Positions 1 to 10,272 are shown, numbered from the stretch's first letter. The stretch is DNA of 64,000 bases from Actinomycetota bacterium (GCA_003168255.1 PMSU01000020.1:1-64000); one strand, 5' to 3'. Numbers and translations are program-made. The notes: generated by a model from the sequence alone, not told the origin.

Positions 1-183
1 GCGCACCGTCATCCGCGTCGACCCCAGCTCCGCGGCCACGCGCGCCACGCCCGACGCCGGCTCCGCGCACGCCAGCACGATCCGCGCCCGCTCCGCCAGC
101 CACGGCAACCCGCCCTGCAACCAGCGGACAAGCTCAGCGCGATCCTCAGCGGTCAGCACTAAAGGTGCAGCAGTCTGCGGCAT
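1..183 (-). CDS. IS630-like transposase, N-terminal HTH part (cut by window edge)
   Basis: Reverse-strand reading MPQTAAPLVLTAEDRAELVRWLQGGLPWLAERARIVLACAEPASGVARVAAELGSTRMTVR resembles the N-terminal HTH of IS630-family transposases; open at the window edge. Confidence 0.65.
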   Translation of the reverse strand, partial: MPQTAAPLVLTAEDRAELVRWLQGGLPWLAERARIVLACAEPASGVARVAAELGSTRMTVR

Positions 184-316
184 GCCAGAAGACTACAGAC
201 TTAACCCAACAATTTCAGGCGCGGCATACTAGTGCGGCATCAACCAACGTTTGCCCTGCTCCTGGCAGTTTGCCCTGGGCCCCCGCGTGGAGAGGCAGCA
301 CTGGCAGACTAGAAGC

Positions 317-1207
317 GTGTTCGAAGGCTTCAAGACGGATCAGATCGACGTGGGAGCGGCATCGATCCATGTGCGCCACGGCGGCGACGGCCCTCCCGTT
401 CTCCTGCTGCACGGACACCCTCGGACCTCGGCGACGTGGCATCGAGTCGCCCCGCAGCTCGTCCAGCGCGGCTTCACGGTGGTATGTCCTGACCTGCGAG
501 GTTACGGGCGCTCACGCGGACCGGCGCCGACCTCAGATCACACCGCGCATTCCAAGCGCGCAGCAGCAGGTGACCTGACGACGCTCATGCGTTCGCTCGG
601 CCACCGCCGATTCGCTCTCGCCGGACATGACCGAGGGAGCTATGTCGCGCTCCGGCTCGCGCTGGACCACCCCGGCGCGGTATCACGCCTCGCGCTGCTG
701 GACTGCATCCCGATCAGCGAGCACCTGTCCCGGATCACCTCCGAATTCGCCACTCGCTGGTGGCACTGGTTCTTCTACGCTCAGCCAGGGGTTCCCGAGC
801 GGGTCATCAACGCCGACCCCGACAGCTGGTACCGCGGCGACCCCGAAGCAATGGGGCAGGAGAACTACGACGAGTGGCGGAAGGCCACGCGGAACCCTGA
901 CGTGGTGCGTGCGATGATCGAGGACTACCGGGCCGGCCTCACCGTCGATCGACAGCACGAGGAAGCCGACCGTGCGGCCGGCAACTGTCTCCGGCCGCCG
1001 CTGCTGGTGCTGTGGTCCCAGCGCGACGACCTTGAGGATCTCTACGGCGACCCGCTCGCGATCTGGCGAGACTGGGCCAGCAACGTGCGCGGCCACGGCA
1101 TCGACTCTGGGCACCACATGGCCGAGGAAGCACCCGGCGCACTTGCTGCTTCGCTGGGCGACTTTTTCTCGATAGGGGATCGACTGACCGAGGCAGACGA
1201 TGACTGA
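317..1207 (+). CDS. alpha/beta hydrolase, haloacetate (fluoroacetate) dehalogenase-like
   Basis: HGHPRTSATWHRVAPQL, DLRGYGRS, GHDRGSYVALRLA, WWHWFFYAQPGVPE, GHHMAEEAP motifs; GTG start inferred. Confidence 0.85.
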   Translation: MFEGFKTDQIDVGAASIHVRHGGDGPPVLLLHGHPRTSATWHRVAPQLVQRGFTVVCPDLRGYGRSRGPAPTSDHTAHSKRAAAGDLTTLMRSLGHRRFALAGHDRGSYVALRLALDHPGAVSRLALLDCIPISEHLSRITSEFATRWWHWFFYAQPGVPERVINADPDSWYRGDPEAMGQENYDEWRKATRNPDVVRAMIEDYRAGLTVDRQHEEADRAAGNCLRPPLLVLWSQRDDLEDLYGDPLAIWRDWASNVRGHGIDSGHHMAEEAPGALAASLGDFFSIGDRLTEADDD

Positions 1208-1592
1208 AGCGGCACTTGCGTGCGCCAAGCACACGAATATCGCTTGACTATGCCGCCGGCATCCTGGCTGGGCGCCACCCCCGCCGGCCCCCGCCACTCG
1301 ATGACCAAGGCCGAGCTGATCAAGGCGCTGCGCAATCACTGAGCGAACCGGGATGGTCACAGATAGGTTAGAGGCCGACCTGGCAAGCTCCGCCCGGCCG
1401 GCCGCCGCCACCCCGAGTAAACCATTGATGTAAATAGGAAAAAGTACGTGATATCTTAACGCCACAGCGTGGCCGGACGTGCTCAGCCGGGCCCACGTCG
1501 CTGCCTCATCGACCCGGCCCTGGCGGGCACCAGCCTCGTCCGAACGTCCTGATTGATGGACGTGGCCTTGGACAACAGAAAGCGGTCGTGAG

Positions 1593-2930
1593 ATGCAGAC
1601 AGGAACGGGGCCGAGAACTTCCCTGCGGCGCAGCCTCGCCGCCATCGGCGCGATCGGCCTTGCCGCCGCGGGACTCGCCGCCTGCGGTTCGCCAGGAGGG
1701 TCGAGCAGCGGCGCAGGCACCCTCAAGATCATCACCTGGGTAAACCCGCCGGCCGTGACGGCCATCAAGAAGATCGACGCCGAGTTCCAGCAGAAATACC
1801 CGAACATCAACGTCCAGCTACAGACGGCGGCGAACGTCACCGGTCCCTACGCCACCCTTCAGGAGACGACCGTCGACTCCGGCACGGCCGACATCATCAG
1901 CAACGTGGCGCCGATGCAGCCGCTGCCGCTGAAGCTGACGAAAGCCAACCTGACCGACTGGCAGTACTGGAGCACCAACAACGTGTTCCAGTCGCTGAGC
2001 GGCCAGCCCTGGCTCAAGGACGTGAGCCCGAGCGCTGTGGCGCAGGAGACCTACAAGGGACAGGTGGACGGGCTTGAGTCCGGCTCCTACCAGGAAGGCG
2101 TCTTCTACAACGAGGCGGACTTCGCCAAGTACCACCTGTCCGTCCCGACGACCTACAGCCAGTTCCTCACGGTGCTGAACACGCTCAAGGCACATCACGT
2201 CACGCCGATGTTCGACGGGCTTGGCGACGTCGGACCCATCTACCTCCAGTTCCTGTACTACACGCTGATGGGAGATCTCTGGTATCCGAGCGCACCGGGT
2301 CACAACCTGGCGCTGGATCTCGAGAACGGCACGGTGAAGTGGACCAGCCCGGCCTTCACCACGGCCATGCAGGAGGAGAAGACGCTGGCCGGCTACCTCG
2401 AGCCCAACTACACCGGTGTCCCGTGGGAGAGCATGCCCGGCCAGTTCGCCAACGGCTCGGCCGCCATGCTGCTGGACGGCTCCTGGGACCTGTCCTCGGT
2501 GCACACGGCCAACCCCAAGCTGAAGGTCGGGTTCTTCCCGCTGCCGGGCAGCCAGACGGCCAGCGCCAACCAGCCGTTCCTCGGCGGCAACCTGACGTTC
2601 TCGGTACTCAAGAACGCCCCCAACAAGGCGGCCGCGATGAAGTGGCTGGCATTCTTCGCCACCAGCAAGATCTACGACCAGTACGTGGACATCACCGGGA
2701 TCTCGCCGGCCGAGACATCGGGCAGCTACTCCAGCTTCGCCGCGACCGTCCTCGGCACGTGGTTCGGCAAGGGCGTCAACCAGAGCGTGCTGTACCCGTC
2801 ATTGCCCACCAGCGGCGCTTACTGGGACGAGGCAGCCAACTGGCCGACGCTCCAGCTCGACGTCATCCAGGGCAAGATGACCCCGCAGCAGGCGGAGGCC
2901 AAGTACCAGAGCGGATGGCAGACGGGGTGA
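1593..2930 (+). CDS. carbohydrate ABC transporter substrate-binding lipoprotein
   Basis: Signal peptide with lipobox LAACG; extracellular solute-binding family 1 fold; followed by two MalF/MalG-type permeases. Confidence 0.9.
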   Translation: MQTGTGPRTSLRRSLAAIGAIGLAAAGLAACGSPGGSSSGAGTLKIITWVNPPAVTAIKKIDAEFQQKYPNINVQLQTAANVTGPYATLQETTVDSGTADIISNVAPMQPLPLKLTKANLTDWQYWSTNNVFQSLSGQPWLKDVSPSAVAQETYKGQVDGLESGSYQEGVFYNEADFAKYHLSVPTTYSQFLTVLNTLKAHHVTPMFDGLGDVGPIYLQFLYYTLMGDLWYPSAPGHNLALDLENGTVKWTSPAFTTAMQEEKTLAGYLEPNYTGVPWESMPGQFANGSAAMLLDGSWDLSSVHTANPKLKVGFFPLPGSQTASANQPFLGGNLTFSVLKNAPNKAAAMKWLAFFATSKIYDQYVDITGISPAETSGSYSSFAATVLGTWFGKGVNQSVLYPSLPTSGAYWDEAANWPTLQLDVIQGKMTPQQAEAKYQSGWQTG

Positions 2931-3916
2931 CATCCCTGCGCCTCGCGTCTGGCCGCGGCGCCGCGACAGCCGCGGCCAGGCGCCGGCGCCGGTCTGGATG
3001 GGCCCGGCGGCCCGGCTCGGCACCGGGCCGCCTGCTGTCCGCGGGGTCGTCCTGGACGATGCGCCTCGGCTTGTTCATCGGGCTGGCGGTCTACTTCGTG
3101 TTCGGCATCCTGCCGGCCCTGGCCAACGTGGTCGTGTCGCTGACCAACTACTCGGGCCTGGCCGGCTCGACGACCTCGTTCTCCGGCCTGTCCAATTACC
3201 GGGCGCTGCTGACCACGGAGCGGCCGGGGTTCATGTCCGCGCTGTTCACCACCATCTTCTTCGTGCTCGGCGTGACCGCAGCGCAGAACGCCTTCGGCCT
3301 GCTGCTGGCCCACCGGCTGCAAGGTGGCCGCCGAGTCGACAGCGTGCTGCGGGTGCTGGTGTTCCTGCCGATCGTGCTCGGCGTCACCGTGGTCGGGCTG
3401 ATCTGGATCCTGATCTTCGACCCGTCCCAGGGGCCCGCCAGCTCGCTGCTGAGCGCGTTCGGCACCAGCTCGGCCTTCTTCGGCGCGTCGGGCATCGCGC
3501 TGCCGCTGGTCATCGGCGTGCAGATCTGGCAGAACCTCGGCTTCACCACGCTGGTGTTCATCGGCGGCCTGAAGTCGATCAGCCCGGAGATCTACGAGGC
3601 GGCCAGCATGGACGGGGTCGGCCGCTGGACGCGGCTGCGGCGCATCAGCCTGCCGCTGCTGGCGCCCGCCATGACGATCAACGTGCTGCTGGCCGTGATC
3701 GGCTCGTTCACCACCTACAACCTGATCTACATCCTCACCGACGGGCAGGCCTCGACCATGACCCTCGGCATGCTCTCCTTCAACAGCGCCTTCGGCAACT
3801 CGGCCGATCTTGGCTATGGCGCCGCGGTGAGCGTGGCCCTGTTCGCGGCGACCCTGATCGTGGCGATGCCGCTGGTGCGGTTCCTGCGGATGCGGGAGCG
3901 GAGGATCTTCTCATGA
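2927..3916 (+). CDS. carbohydrate ABC transporter permease (MalF-like)
   Basis: GTGA overlap with upstream SBP; multi-TM; EAASMDGVGRWTRLRRISLPLLAP EAA motif. Confidence 0.9.
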   Translation: MTSLRLASGRGAATAAARRRRRSGWARRPGSAPGRLLSAGSSWTMRLGLFIGLAVYFVFGILPALANVVVSLTNYSGLAGSTTSFSGLSNYRALLTTERPGFMSALFTTIFFVLGVTAAQNAFGLLLAHRLQGGRRVDSVLRVLVFLPIVLGVTVVGLIWILIFDPSQGPASSLLSAFGTSSAFFGASGIALPLVIGVQIWQNLGFTTLVFIGGLKSISPEIYEAASMDGVGRWTRLRRISLPLLAPAMTINVLLAVIGSFTTYNLIYILTDGQASTMTLGMLSFNSAFGNSADLGYGAAVSVALFAATLIVAMPLVRFLRMRERRIFS

Positions 3917-3943
3917 CCGGCAGCCAGCAAAGGAACGGCCATC

Positions 3944-4789
3944 GTGCAGGCTGAGCTGCCAGGCCGACAGCAGGCCAGCCGCTACGCCACCTTGTCCAAG
4001 CTGGCCGGCGGCGCGCTGATCGTGCTGCTGTTCTTCGTCCCCGTGCTGTACATCATCATGGTGGCCTTGGAGCCGTCCGCGCACTTCCTGCGCGACCCGA
4101 TGGCGCCGCCGACCCGTCCGGCACCGTCCAACTTCTCGCAGGTCTGGGCCCAGGGCGATCTAGGCCCCGAGCTGGTCAACACGGTGATCTACTCGGTCTG
4201 CGCGGCCGCCCTGACCACTGCGGCGAGCCTGCTGATCGCCTTCCCGATCGCCCGCCGCCTGGTCGCCGCGTCCGGTGCCCTCTACGCCTCGATCGTGGTG
4301 GGCCTGTTCCTGCCGCTGTCGATCATCCCGCTGTTCATCGAGGCGCGGGACCTGCACCTCTACGACAACCGGATCGGCTACATCCTGCTGCACGTCGAGC
4401 CGGGGCTGCCGCTCGGCGTAGTCCTGCTCACCGGGTTCATCGCCGCCGTCCCGCGCGAGCTCGACGAGGCAGCCTGGAGCGACGGCTGCGGCTACCTGCG
4501 CTACCTGCTGCGCGTGATCGCCCCGCTGACCTGGTCCGGCCTGCTGATCACGTTCCTCTACTCGATGCTCGGGGTGTGGAACGACATCATCGGGCCCGTC
4601 GTGTTCCTGGTGAACCCCGCGCTGTTCCCGATCAGCCGCGGGCTGTTCTCCTTCTTCGGCTCCAACGAGAGCGACTGGACGCTGCTGGCGGCCGGCATCG
4701 TCATCGCCAGCCTGCCGATCCTGGCCCTGTTCATCGCCACCCAGCGCTACTTCATCCGGTCCGCGATGGGCGGCGCCATCAAGATGTGA
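3944..4789 (+). CDS. carbohydrate ABC transporter permease (MalG-like)
   Basis: Multi-TM; DEAAWSDGCGYLRYLLRVIAPLTW EAA-type loop. Confidence 0.88.
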   Translation: MQAELPGRQQASRYATLSKLAGGALIVLLFFVPVLYIIMVALEPSAHFLRDPMAPPTRPAPSNFSQVWAQGDLGPELVNTVIYSVCAAALTTAASLLIAFPIARRLVAASGALYASIVVGLFLPLSIIPLFIEARDLHLYDNRIGYILLHVEPGLPLGVVLLTGFIAAVPRELDEAAWSDGCGYLRYLLRVIAPLTWSGLLITFLYSMLGVWNDIIGPVVFLVNPALFPISRGLFSFFGSNESDWTLLAAGIVIASLPILALFIATQRYFIRSAMGGAIKM

Positions 4790-4795
4790 CAGGCT

Positions 4796-6229
4796 TTATT
4801 TTCTTCCGAACGCACGCTTCAGCACCGCCCGCGCAGCGTGATACCCGCACATGCCATGCACCCCGGGACCCGGCGGCGTCGCCGCTGAGCACAGGTAGAT
4901 CGCCTTGTTCGGGGTGGCATAGGGAACCCGGCGCAGCACCGGCCTGGCCAGCGCCTGTAGGCCTGCGAAGCTGCCGCAGCCGATGTCACCGCCGACGTAG
5001 TTGGAATTGCCGGCCGCGATGTCGGCCGGCCCCGCCACGTGACGGGCGAGCACGAGATCGCCAAATCCCGGGGCGAACCGCTCCAGCTGGCGCTCGATGG
5101 CCGCGGTGGCGTCGCCGGGCCACCCGTTCGGCACGTGGCCGTAGACCCAGAGCACGTGCCTGCCTGCCGGGGCTCGCGAGGCGTCGGCTACCGACGGCTG
5201 GGACACGATCAGGAACGGCGGATCCGGCGCGGCGCCGCGCCTGGTGGCCCGCAGCGCGGCGGCGATGTCGCCGTACTCCGGGCCCAGGTGTACCGTGCCG
5301 GCCCGGCGGGCCTCGGCGGCGGTCCACGGCACCGGGCCGGCCAGCGCGTAGTCGATCTTGAAGACGCCGGGACCGTAGGCGTAGCCGCGGAGCTGCCTGA
5401 CATAGCGCGGCGGCAGCAGGTGCGCAGCTAGCTCGGTGAGCGTCGCCGGCGAGGTGTCGAAGAGGAAGACGTGTGCGTTCGGAAGATCCGACCAAGATCG
5501 AACTGGATAGTCGGTCACGATCTCGCCACCGAGCTCGGTCAGGTGCCCGGCTAGCGCATCCGAGATCGCCTGCGATCCGCCGGCCGACACCGGCCAGCCG
5601 ACCTCATGGCCGGCGATCGCGAGCAGCAGCGCGATGGCTGAGGTCGCGGGTGAGGTCAGCGGGACCATGCCGTGCGCGGCCAGCCCGGCCAGCATCGCCC
5701 GGCCCTGGCGGCCGCGAAAGAGCGTGCCGGCCAGGGCCGCGGCGGGCAGCCCCGACCGCAGGGCGAACCTGGCCAGCGGCAGCGGGCTGGCTGGCAGCCC
5801 GGCCAGCTGGGGACGCAGCAGGCCGTCAGCGAGCTGCTCCCAGTGACCGCGGAACGGCGCCATCAGCAGCCGGTAGGCTCGCGCGTCGCCGCCGAGACTG
5901 GCTGCGGTCTGGCGCACCGAGCGGTCCAGCACGGCGGCCGACCCGTCAGCGAACGGGTGCGCGAGCGGCAGCGGCGGATGCAGCCAGCGCAGGCCGTGCC
6001 GCTGTAGCGGCAGCCGGGTCAGCACCGGGGAGCCGATGCCGAGCGGGTGCACCGCGGAGCACGGGTCGTGCCGGAAGCCGGGCAGCGTCAGTTCGCTGGT
6101 GCGCGCGCCGCCGCCGACAGTCGGCGCCGCCTCGTAGACGCGTACCGCGAGGCCGTTGCTGGCCAGCGTGATGGCCGCGGTGAGCCCGTTCGGCCCCGCT
6201 CCGATGATGATCGCGTCCAGGCTCGGCAT
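4796..6229 (-). CDS. NAD(P)/FAD-dependent oxidoreductase (phytoene desaturase/PYROXD2-like)
   Basis: N-terminal dinucleotide fold DAIIIGAGPNGLTAAITLASNGLAVRVYEA; C-terminal GCGYHAARAVLKR. Confidence 0.88.
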   Translation of the reverse strand: MPSLDAIIIGAGPNGLTAAITLASNGLAVRVYEAAPTVGGGARTSELTLPGFRHDPCSAVHPLGIGSPVLTRLPLQRHGLRWLHPPLPLAHPFADGSAAVLDRSVRQTAASLGGDARAYRLLMAPFRGHWEQLADGLLRPQLAGLPASPLPLARFALRSGLPAAALAGTLFRGRQGRAMLAGLAAHGMVPLTSPATSAIALLLAIAGHEVGWPVSAGGSQAISDALAGHLTELGGEIVTDYPVRSWSDLPNAHVFLFDTSPATLTELAAHLLPPRYVRQLRGYAYGPGVFKIDYALAGPVPWTAAEARRAGTVHLGPEYGDIAAALRATRRGAAPDPPFLIVSQPSVADASRAPAGRHVLWVYGHVPNGWPGDATAAIERQLERFAPGFGDLVLARHVAGPADIAAGNSNYVGGDIGCGSFAGLQALARPVLRRVPYATPNKAIYLCSAATPPGPGVHGMCGYHAARAVLKRAFGRK

Positions 6230-6323
6230 GGCCTCATCAGGTTAGACGGAGGGGGCCGAGTGCATGCATCTAGCCGGCCAGGAGGGGCAGTATGCGTACT
6301 GGCCGTCAACGAAGGGAGCGGGC

Positions 6324-7125
6324 ATGACTGGAGATGGCGCCCCAGGGCCGGCAGTGGCACTGCTGGGGACAGGGATCATGGGCGCCGGGATGGGCCGCAG
6401 CATGCTGCGGGCAGGGCTTGCGCTTCGCGTCTGGAACAGGACGCAGGCCACGGCGGAAGCACTTGAGCGCGACGGCGCCGTCGTTGCCTCGACACCTGCC
6501 GACGCCGTACGCGGCGCCGATGTCATCGTGACCATGCTTCCCGATGGCGACGTGGTGAAAGACGTCATGATCGCCGCTGGCCCGGGATTGCGACCTGGTG
6601 TTCGTGGACTCACCGGTGCTCGGCACCCGCCAGCCCGCCGAGCACGGAGCCCTCACCGTTCTCGCGGCCGGCCCGGACAGCGCCAGGGAACGCGTCCAGC
6701 CGGTGTTCGACGCGATCGGCCGCAAGACAATATGGCTCGGTACGGCCGGGACGGCGTCGCGGCTCAAGCTGGTGCTGAACAGCTGGGTGCTGGCGGTTAC
6801 GACAGGAGTGGCGGAGACGCTGGCCCTCGCGCGGGGACTGGACGTCGATCCTGCGGAGTTCCTGCAGGCCATCTCTGGCGGGCCACTCGATTGCGACTAT
6901 CTCCAGACGAAGGCGGCGGCCATCCTGGCGGACGACCTTAGCCCCAGCTTCACCGTAGAACTCGCGGGTAAGGACGCGGAACTCATCGTGGCGGCCGGCC
7001 GGGCAGCCGGGATCCGGCTGGACATGGCGGAGGCGATTGTCCGCCGCTTCCGCCGGGCGGCCGAGCTCGGTCACGCCGGAAAGGACATGGCGGCCACCTA
7101 CTATGCGAGCTTCGACGACTCCTGA
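6324..7125 (+). pseudogene. NAD(P)-dependent 3-hydroxyisobutyrate dehydrogenase-like gene, frame-disrupted by internal deletion
   Basis: N-part VALLGTGIMGAGMGRSMLRAGLALRVWNRT..VIVTMLPDGDVVKDVMIAAGPGL lies in one frame; C-part DLVFVDSPVLGTRQPAEHGALTVLAAGP.. lies in another; segment between them is missing at about 6585-6600. Confidence 0.75.
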
Positions 7126-7146
7126 CGAGCCAGCCATCCGGTTAAA

Positions 7147-8241
7147 TCACGCCTCTTCCCGGACCACGTCGATAGGAGCCTTGTCGCGCCGCAGGCCCTG
7201 GAACCTCGGGTGCCGGAGCTGGCCGGCGGCGGTCCATTCGGTGAATCCGATCTGCCCGACGAGGCGCGGCTCGACCCAGTGCACTTGCGACCGCGGCAGG
7301 CTGCCGCGCTCGAACGGCGGATGCTCGCGCTGGATGCCTGCCATTTCGTCGTGCAGGCTCCGCAGGGTCTCATCGTCGAAACCGGTGCCTACCTTGCCCG
7401 CGTAGGTCAGTCGTCCTTCCTCGTCGTAATAGCCGAGCAGGAGCGCGCCGAAGCCCGAGCGAGACCCCTGCGGGTCGGTGTATCCGCCGATGACAAGCTC
7501 CTGCGCGTTCTCGCACTTGAACTTCAGCCAGTCCGGGCTTCGCCCCGGCCGGTAAGGCGCGTCCGCGCGTTTGGCGACCAGCCCCTCCCAGCCGTCCCGG
7601 CAGGCCTCGTTGAAGTACGCTTCGCCATCGGTGTCGCGATGCACCGTGAACCGCAGCGGGTCGTGGAAGGAAAGCAGCGTGCGCAGCAGTTGCTTGCGCT
7701 CAAGCAGCGGGCTCGTCCTGACGTCCTCGCCGTCAACGTAGAGAAGATCGAAGAGGTAGAAGTAGACCGGAACCTGTACTCGCAGGTCCTGCGATGGCTG
7801 CCTGACGTGAATTCGCTGCTGAAGCCGGGCGAAGCTGGTCTTGCTGCCCTCGAAGCTGACTACCTCGCCGTCCACGATGAAATCGTCGGCACGCTGCGCG
7901 GCGAGAGCCTCCACCAGTTCGGGGTAGGCGTCGTTTGCCTGCTTCTTGTTGCGCGTCAGCAGCCGTACCTGCCCGCCGTCACGGTAGGCGAGGCAGCGCT
8001 CACCGTCGTACTTGTGCTCGAAAATCCATTCAGGATCAGAGAACCTGTCGCGTGTCAGCGTGGCTAGCTGCGGTTCCAGCCATGCTGGCGGCCGGCGGCG
8101 TTCGCCCCCCGATGCTCGCTGCCTGGGGGCCGAGGCTGCGCCGGTCACTTCGGCCGCCCGGCGTTGGCCGCCATCTGCGCTAAGGTCTTCCCCGACTTCA
8201 CCGATCTGCGCCACCCCCCAGGTCTGGCTATCGGCACGCAT
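7147..8241 (-). CDS. ATP-dependent DNA ligase (LigD-ligase/LigC-like)
   Basis: Motif I EHKYDGERCLAYRDG, VDGEVVSFEG, EGLVAKRADAPYRPGRSPDWLKFKC, C-terminal OB-fold. Confidence 0.9.
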   Translation of the reverse strand: MRADSQTWGVAQIGEVGEDLSADGGQRRAAEVTGAASAPRQRASGGERRRPPAWLEPQLATLTRDRFSDPEWIFEHKYDGERCLAYRDGGQVRLLTRNKKQANDAYPELVEALAAQRADDFIVDGEVVSFEGSKTSFARLQQRIHVRQPSQDLRVQVPVYFYLFDLLYVDGEDVRTSPLLERKQLLRTLLSFHDPLRFTVHRDTDGEAYFNEACRDGWEGLVAKRADAPYRPGRSPDWLKFKCENAQELVIGGYTDPQGSRSGFGALLLGYYDEEGRLTYAGKVGTGFDDETLRSLHDEMAGIQREHPPFERGSLPRSQVHWVEPRLVGQIGFTEWTAAGQLRHPRFQGLRRDKAPIDVVREEA

Positions 8242-8274
8242 AGGCCGAAACTAGCTCGCGGCCGCGGCGGGCAG

Positions 8275-9570
8275 TTACCTGGTGCCCGGCTCTTGCGGGT
8301 CGTCGCCGACGATGAGCCCGCCGCCATGCCCCCAGGCGAGATAGCGCCAGGATAGATTGATCAGGGCCGAGATGCGGTTCCTGTTACCCATCAGCGTGAC
8401 CAGGTGCAGGGCGAGCCAGGCGAGCCAGGCGAGCGTGCCCCGGACCCTGATGCCGCGCGGCAGCTGGACGACCGCGCTTCGCCGCCCGATGGTGGCCATG
8501 ATGCCCTTGTCGTGATAGCTGAACGCCGTCGTAGCCTGCCCGGTCAGCAGTCGCCTGATCTGGGCGGCGGCGTGCCTGCCGCATTGCAGGGCCGGCTGGG
8601 CAAGCTGCGGCAACGGCGCGTCCTCGACGAGGGCGATATCGCCGATGGCGAAGATGCGCTCCTGACCCTTCACCCGCAGGTCCGGCTGGACGAGGATCCG
8701 GCCCCCTTTACCCTGCGGCAGTCCCCAGTCTTCGATGGCCGCGGGCGCGGCCACACCGGCAGCCCACACGGTGATCTCACTGGGCAGCGATTGCCCGTCG
8801 GCAAGGACTACGGAGTCGGGGCCGACCTCACGGATGGTGGTTCCCAGCCGGACATCGACGCCGCGGCGGGCTAGCTGCTGCTTGGCATAGTCACGGAGTG
8901 CTGGCTGGAACGGCGTGATCAGATCCGGTCCGAGCTCGACCAGGCTGATATGCACCCGGGCGGGGTCGACCTCGGGCAAGACAGCCGATAGCGCGATGTT
9001 ACGCAGCTCTGCCAGGGTGCCCGCGATCTCGACGCCGGTGGCACCGCCGCCCACGACGGTGACGACCACATTGTCCTGCCTTTTGTCCTGTTCGTCGGCG
9101 ATGCTCAGCCGCTCGAGGCCGGCCATCAGGTGGTCGCGCAGCGCGATGGCGTCACGGCGGGTATAGAGCGCGAGGCTGTTCTTGGCCGCCCCCTCGATCC
9201 CGAAGTAGGCTGCCGACACCCCGGTGGCGAGGATCAGGTAGTCATAGCCGAGCTGGCCGCCGTCCGCCAAGGTCACCCGCTGTGCCGCCGCGTCGATTCC
9301 GGTCAGGGCTCCGCGCCGGAACCTGACACCGTACTTACGCGTGAAGCTCCGGATCGGGTAGGCGACGTCGCCGGGATTGAGCCCCCCGGTCGCCACCTGG
9401 TAGAGCAGCGGCTGGAAAGTGCTGTAGATGTTCTGATCTACCAGGGTCACGCGCAGACCGCCACCGGCCAAGGTGCGCAATGTCGCCAGCCCGCCGAAGC
9501 CGGCGCCCACGACAACGACATGCGCGGCATCGGGCCCTGGGCTGCGCCTGCGCCTTCCCAACCTGACCAT
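8275..9570 (-). CDS. NAD(P)/FAD-dependent oxidoreductase, type II NADH dehydrogenase-like
   Basis: VVVVGAGFGGLATLRTLAGGGLRVTLVDQNIYSTFQPLLYQVATGGLNPGDVAYPIRS; VVGGGATGVEIAGTLAEL; AIGDIALVEDAPLPQLAQPALQ. Confidence 0.92.
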   Translation of the reverse strand: MVRLGRRRRSPGPDAAHVVVVGAGFGGLATLRTLAGGGLRVTLVDQNIYSTFQPLLYQVATGGLNPGDVAYPIRSFTRKYGVRFRRGALTGIDAAAQRVTLADGGQLGYDYLILATGVSAAYFGIEGAAKNSLALYTRRDAIALRDHLMAGLERLSIADEQDKRQDNVVVTVVGGGATGVEIAGTLAELRNIALSAVLPEVDPARVHISLVELGPDLITPFQPALRDYAKQQLARRGVDVRLGTTIREVGPDSVVLADGQSLPSEITVWAAGVAAPAAIEDWGLPQGKGGRILVQPDLRVKGQERIFAIGDIALVEDAPLPQLAQPALQCGRHAAAQIRRLLTGQATTAFSYHDKGIMATIGRRSAVVQLPRGIRVRGTLAWLAWLALHLVTLMGNRNRISALINLSWRYLAWGHGGGLIVGDDPQEPGTR

Positions 9571-9602
9571 CTACACTCCTCACGGCGCCGCTCGCCCGCA
9601 GG

Positions 9603-9923
9603 TCAGGGTCGCGTGTCGACCTCGCCATCGGGCTTGCCTGGGACGGCATTGGCAACGTACCCGATCCGGCCGCCCTGATCTTCATTCTCCGCGGCGGCGA
9701 TTTGGGTGGCCGGCGCGTCGGGCTGATCGCTGTCGGCCCGGTGGCTGGCCGGCAGCGGCTCATCCCGGTGCTGGTTGACCCAGGGCTCGTGGTCCGCGGC
9801 CGCCCGTTCGGCATCCTGGTCTTGGCTGGTTGGCTGCTCAGCTCCCTTGCGGTCCTGGGCATGCTTGCCGACTTCCTGCTCGTGGCCCTTCTTGCGCTCA
9901 TGACGTCCGGCCATGTGCGTCAC
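9603..9923 (-). CDS. hypothetical hydrophilic protein
   Basis: ORF with charged low-complexity composition MAGRHERKKGHEQEVGKHAQD..; upstream of ndh-like gene on same strand. Confidence 0.4.
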   Translation of the reverse strand: MTHMAGRHERKKGHEQEVGKHAQDRKGAEQPTSQDQDAERAAADHEPWVNQHRDEPLPASHRADSDQPDAPATQIAAAENEDQGGRIGYVANAVPGKPDGEVDTRP

Positions 9924-9972
9924 CCCTCCCCTTTTTCTTCTCGGCTCTGCCCGCGTGCGCTAGCGCCGTCAG

Positions 9973-10272
9973 TTAGCTGCGTGGTGCCGCGAGACGGCGG
10001 TACGGCAACCCGCTACGGCGCATCGCCCGCCGCTCCTGCTCGCTCATACCGCCCCAGATGCCAAAGTCCTGACCACTGTCCAGGGCGAATTCCAGGCACT
10101 GTGCCCGCACCGGGCAGCACGCGCAGACAGCCTTGGCCTTGTCCAGTTGCCCGCGGGCAGGTCCTTGCGACGTGATGGGAAAGAACAGCTCCGGGTCGCT
10201 GTCCTGGCATGCCCCGCTGGCAGCCCAGCCAGCCGGGTCCGCATGGCCGATAGCCGATGCGCGCGTCTGCAT
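9973..10272 (-). CDS. WhiB-family transcriptional regulator
   Basis: ACQDSDPELFFP..AKAVCACCPVRAQCLEFALDSGQDFGIWGGMSEQERRAM: four Cys and the G[VI]WGG motif. Confidence 0.95.
   Translation of the reverse strand: MQTRASAIGHADPAGWAASGACQDSDPELFFPITSQGPARGQLDKAKAVCACCPVRAQCLEFALDSGQDFGIWGGMSEQERRAMRRSGLPYRRLAAPRS

Noticed and set aside
1208-1345. Short reading frame MPPASWLGATPAGPRHSMTKAELIKALRNH* after the hydrolase
   Set aside because: Looks like a possible transposase or other C-terminal fragment but too short to assign confidently.
683-1840. Long reverse-strand ORF (385 aa) opposite the hydrolase and SBP
   Set aside because: Shadow ORF from high-GC codon structure; compositionally unlike a real protein and antisense to two well-supported genes.
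5473-6171. 232-aa Arg/Ala/Pro-rich forward ORF inside the FAD oxidoreductase
   Set aside because: Classic antisense high-GC ORF, no domain, no RBS.
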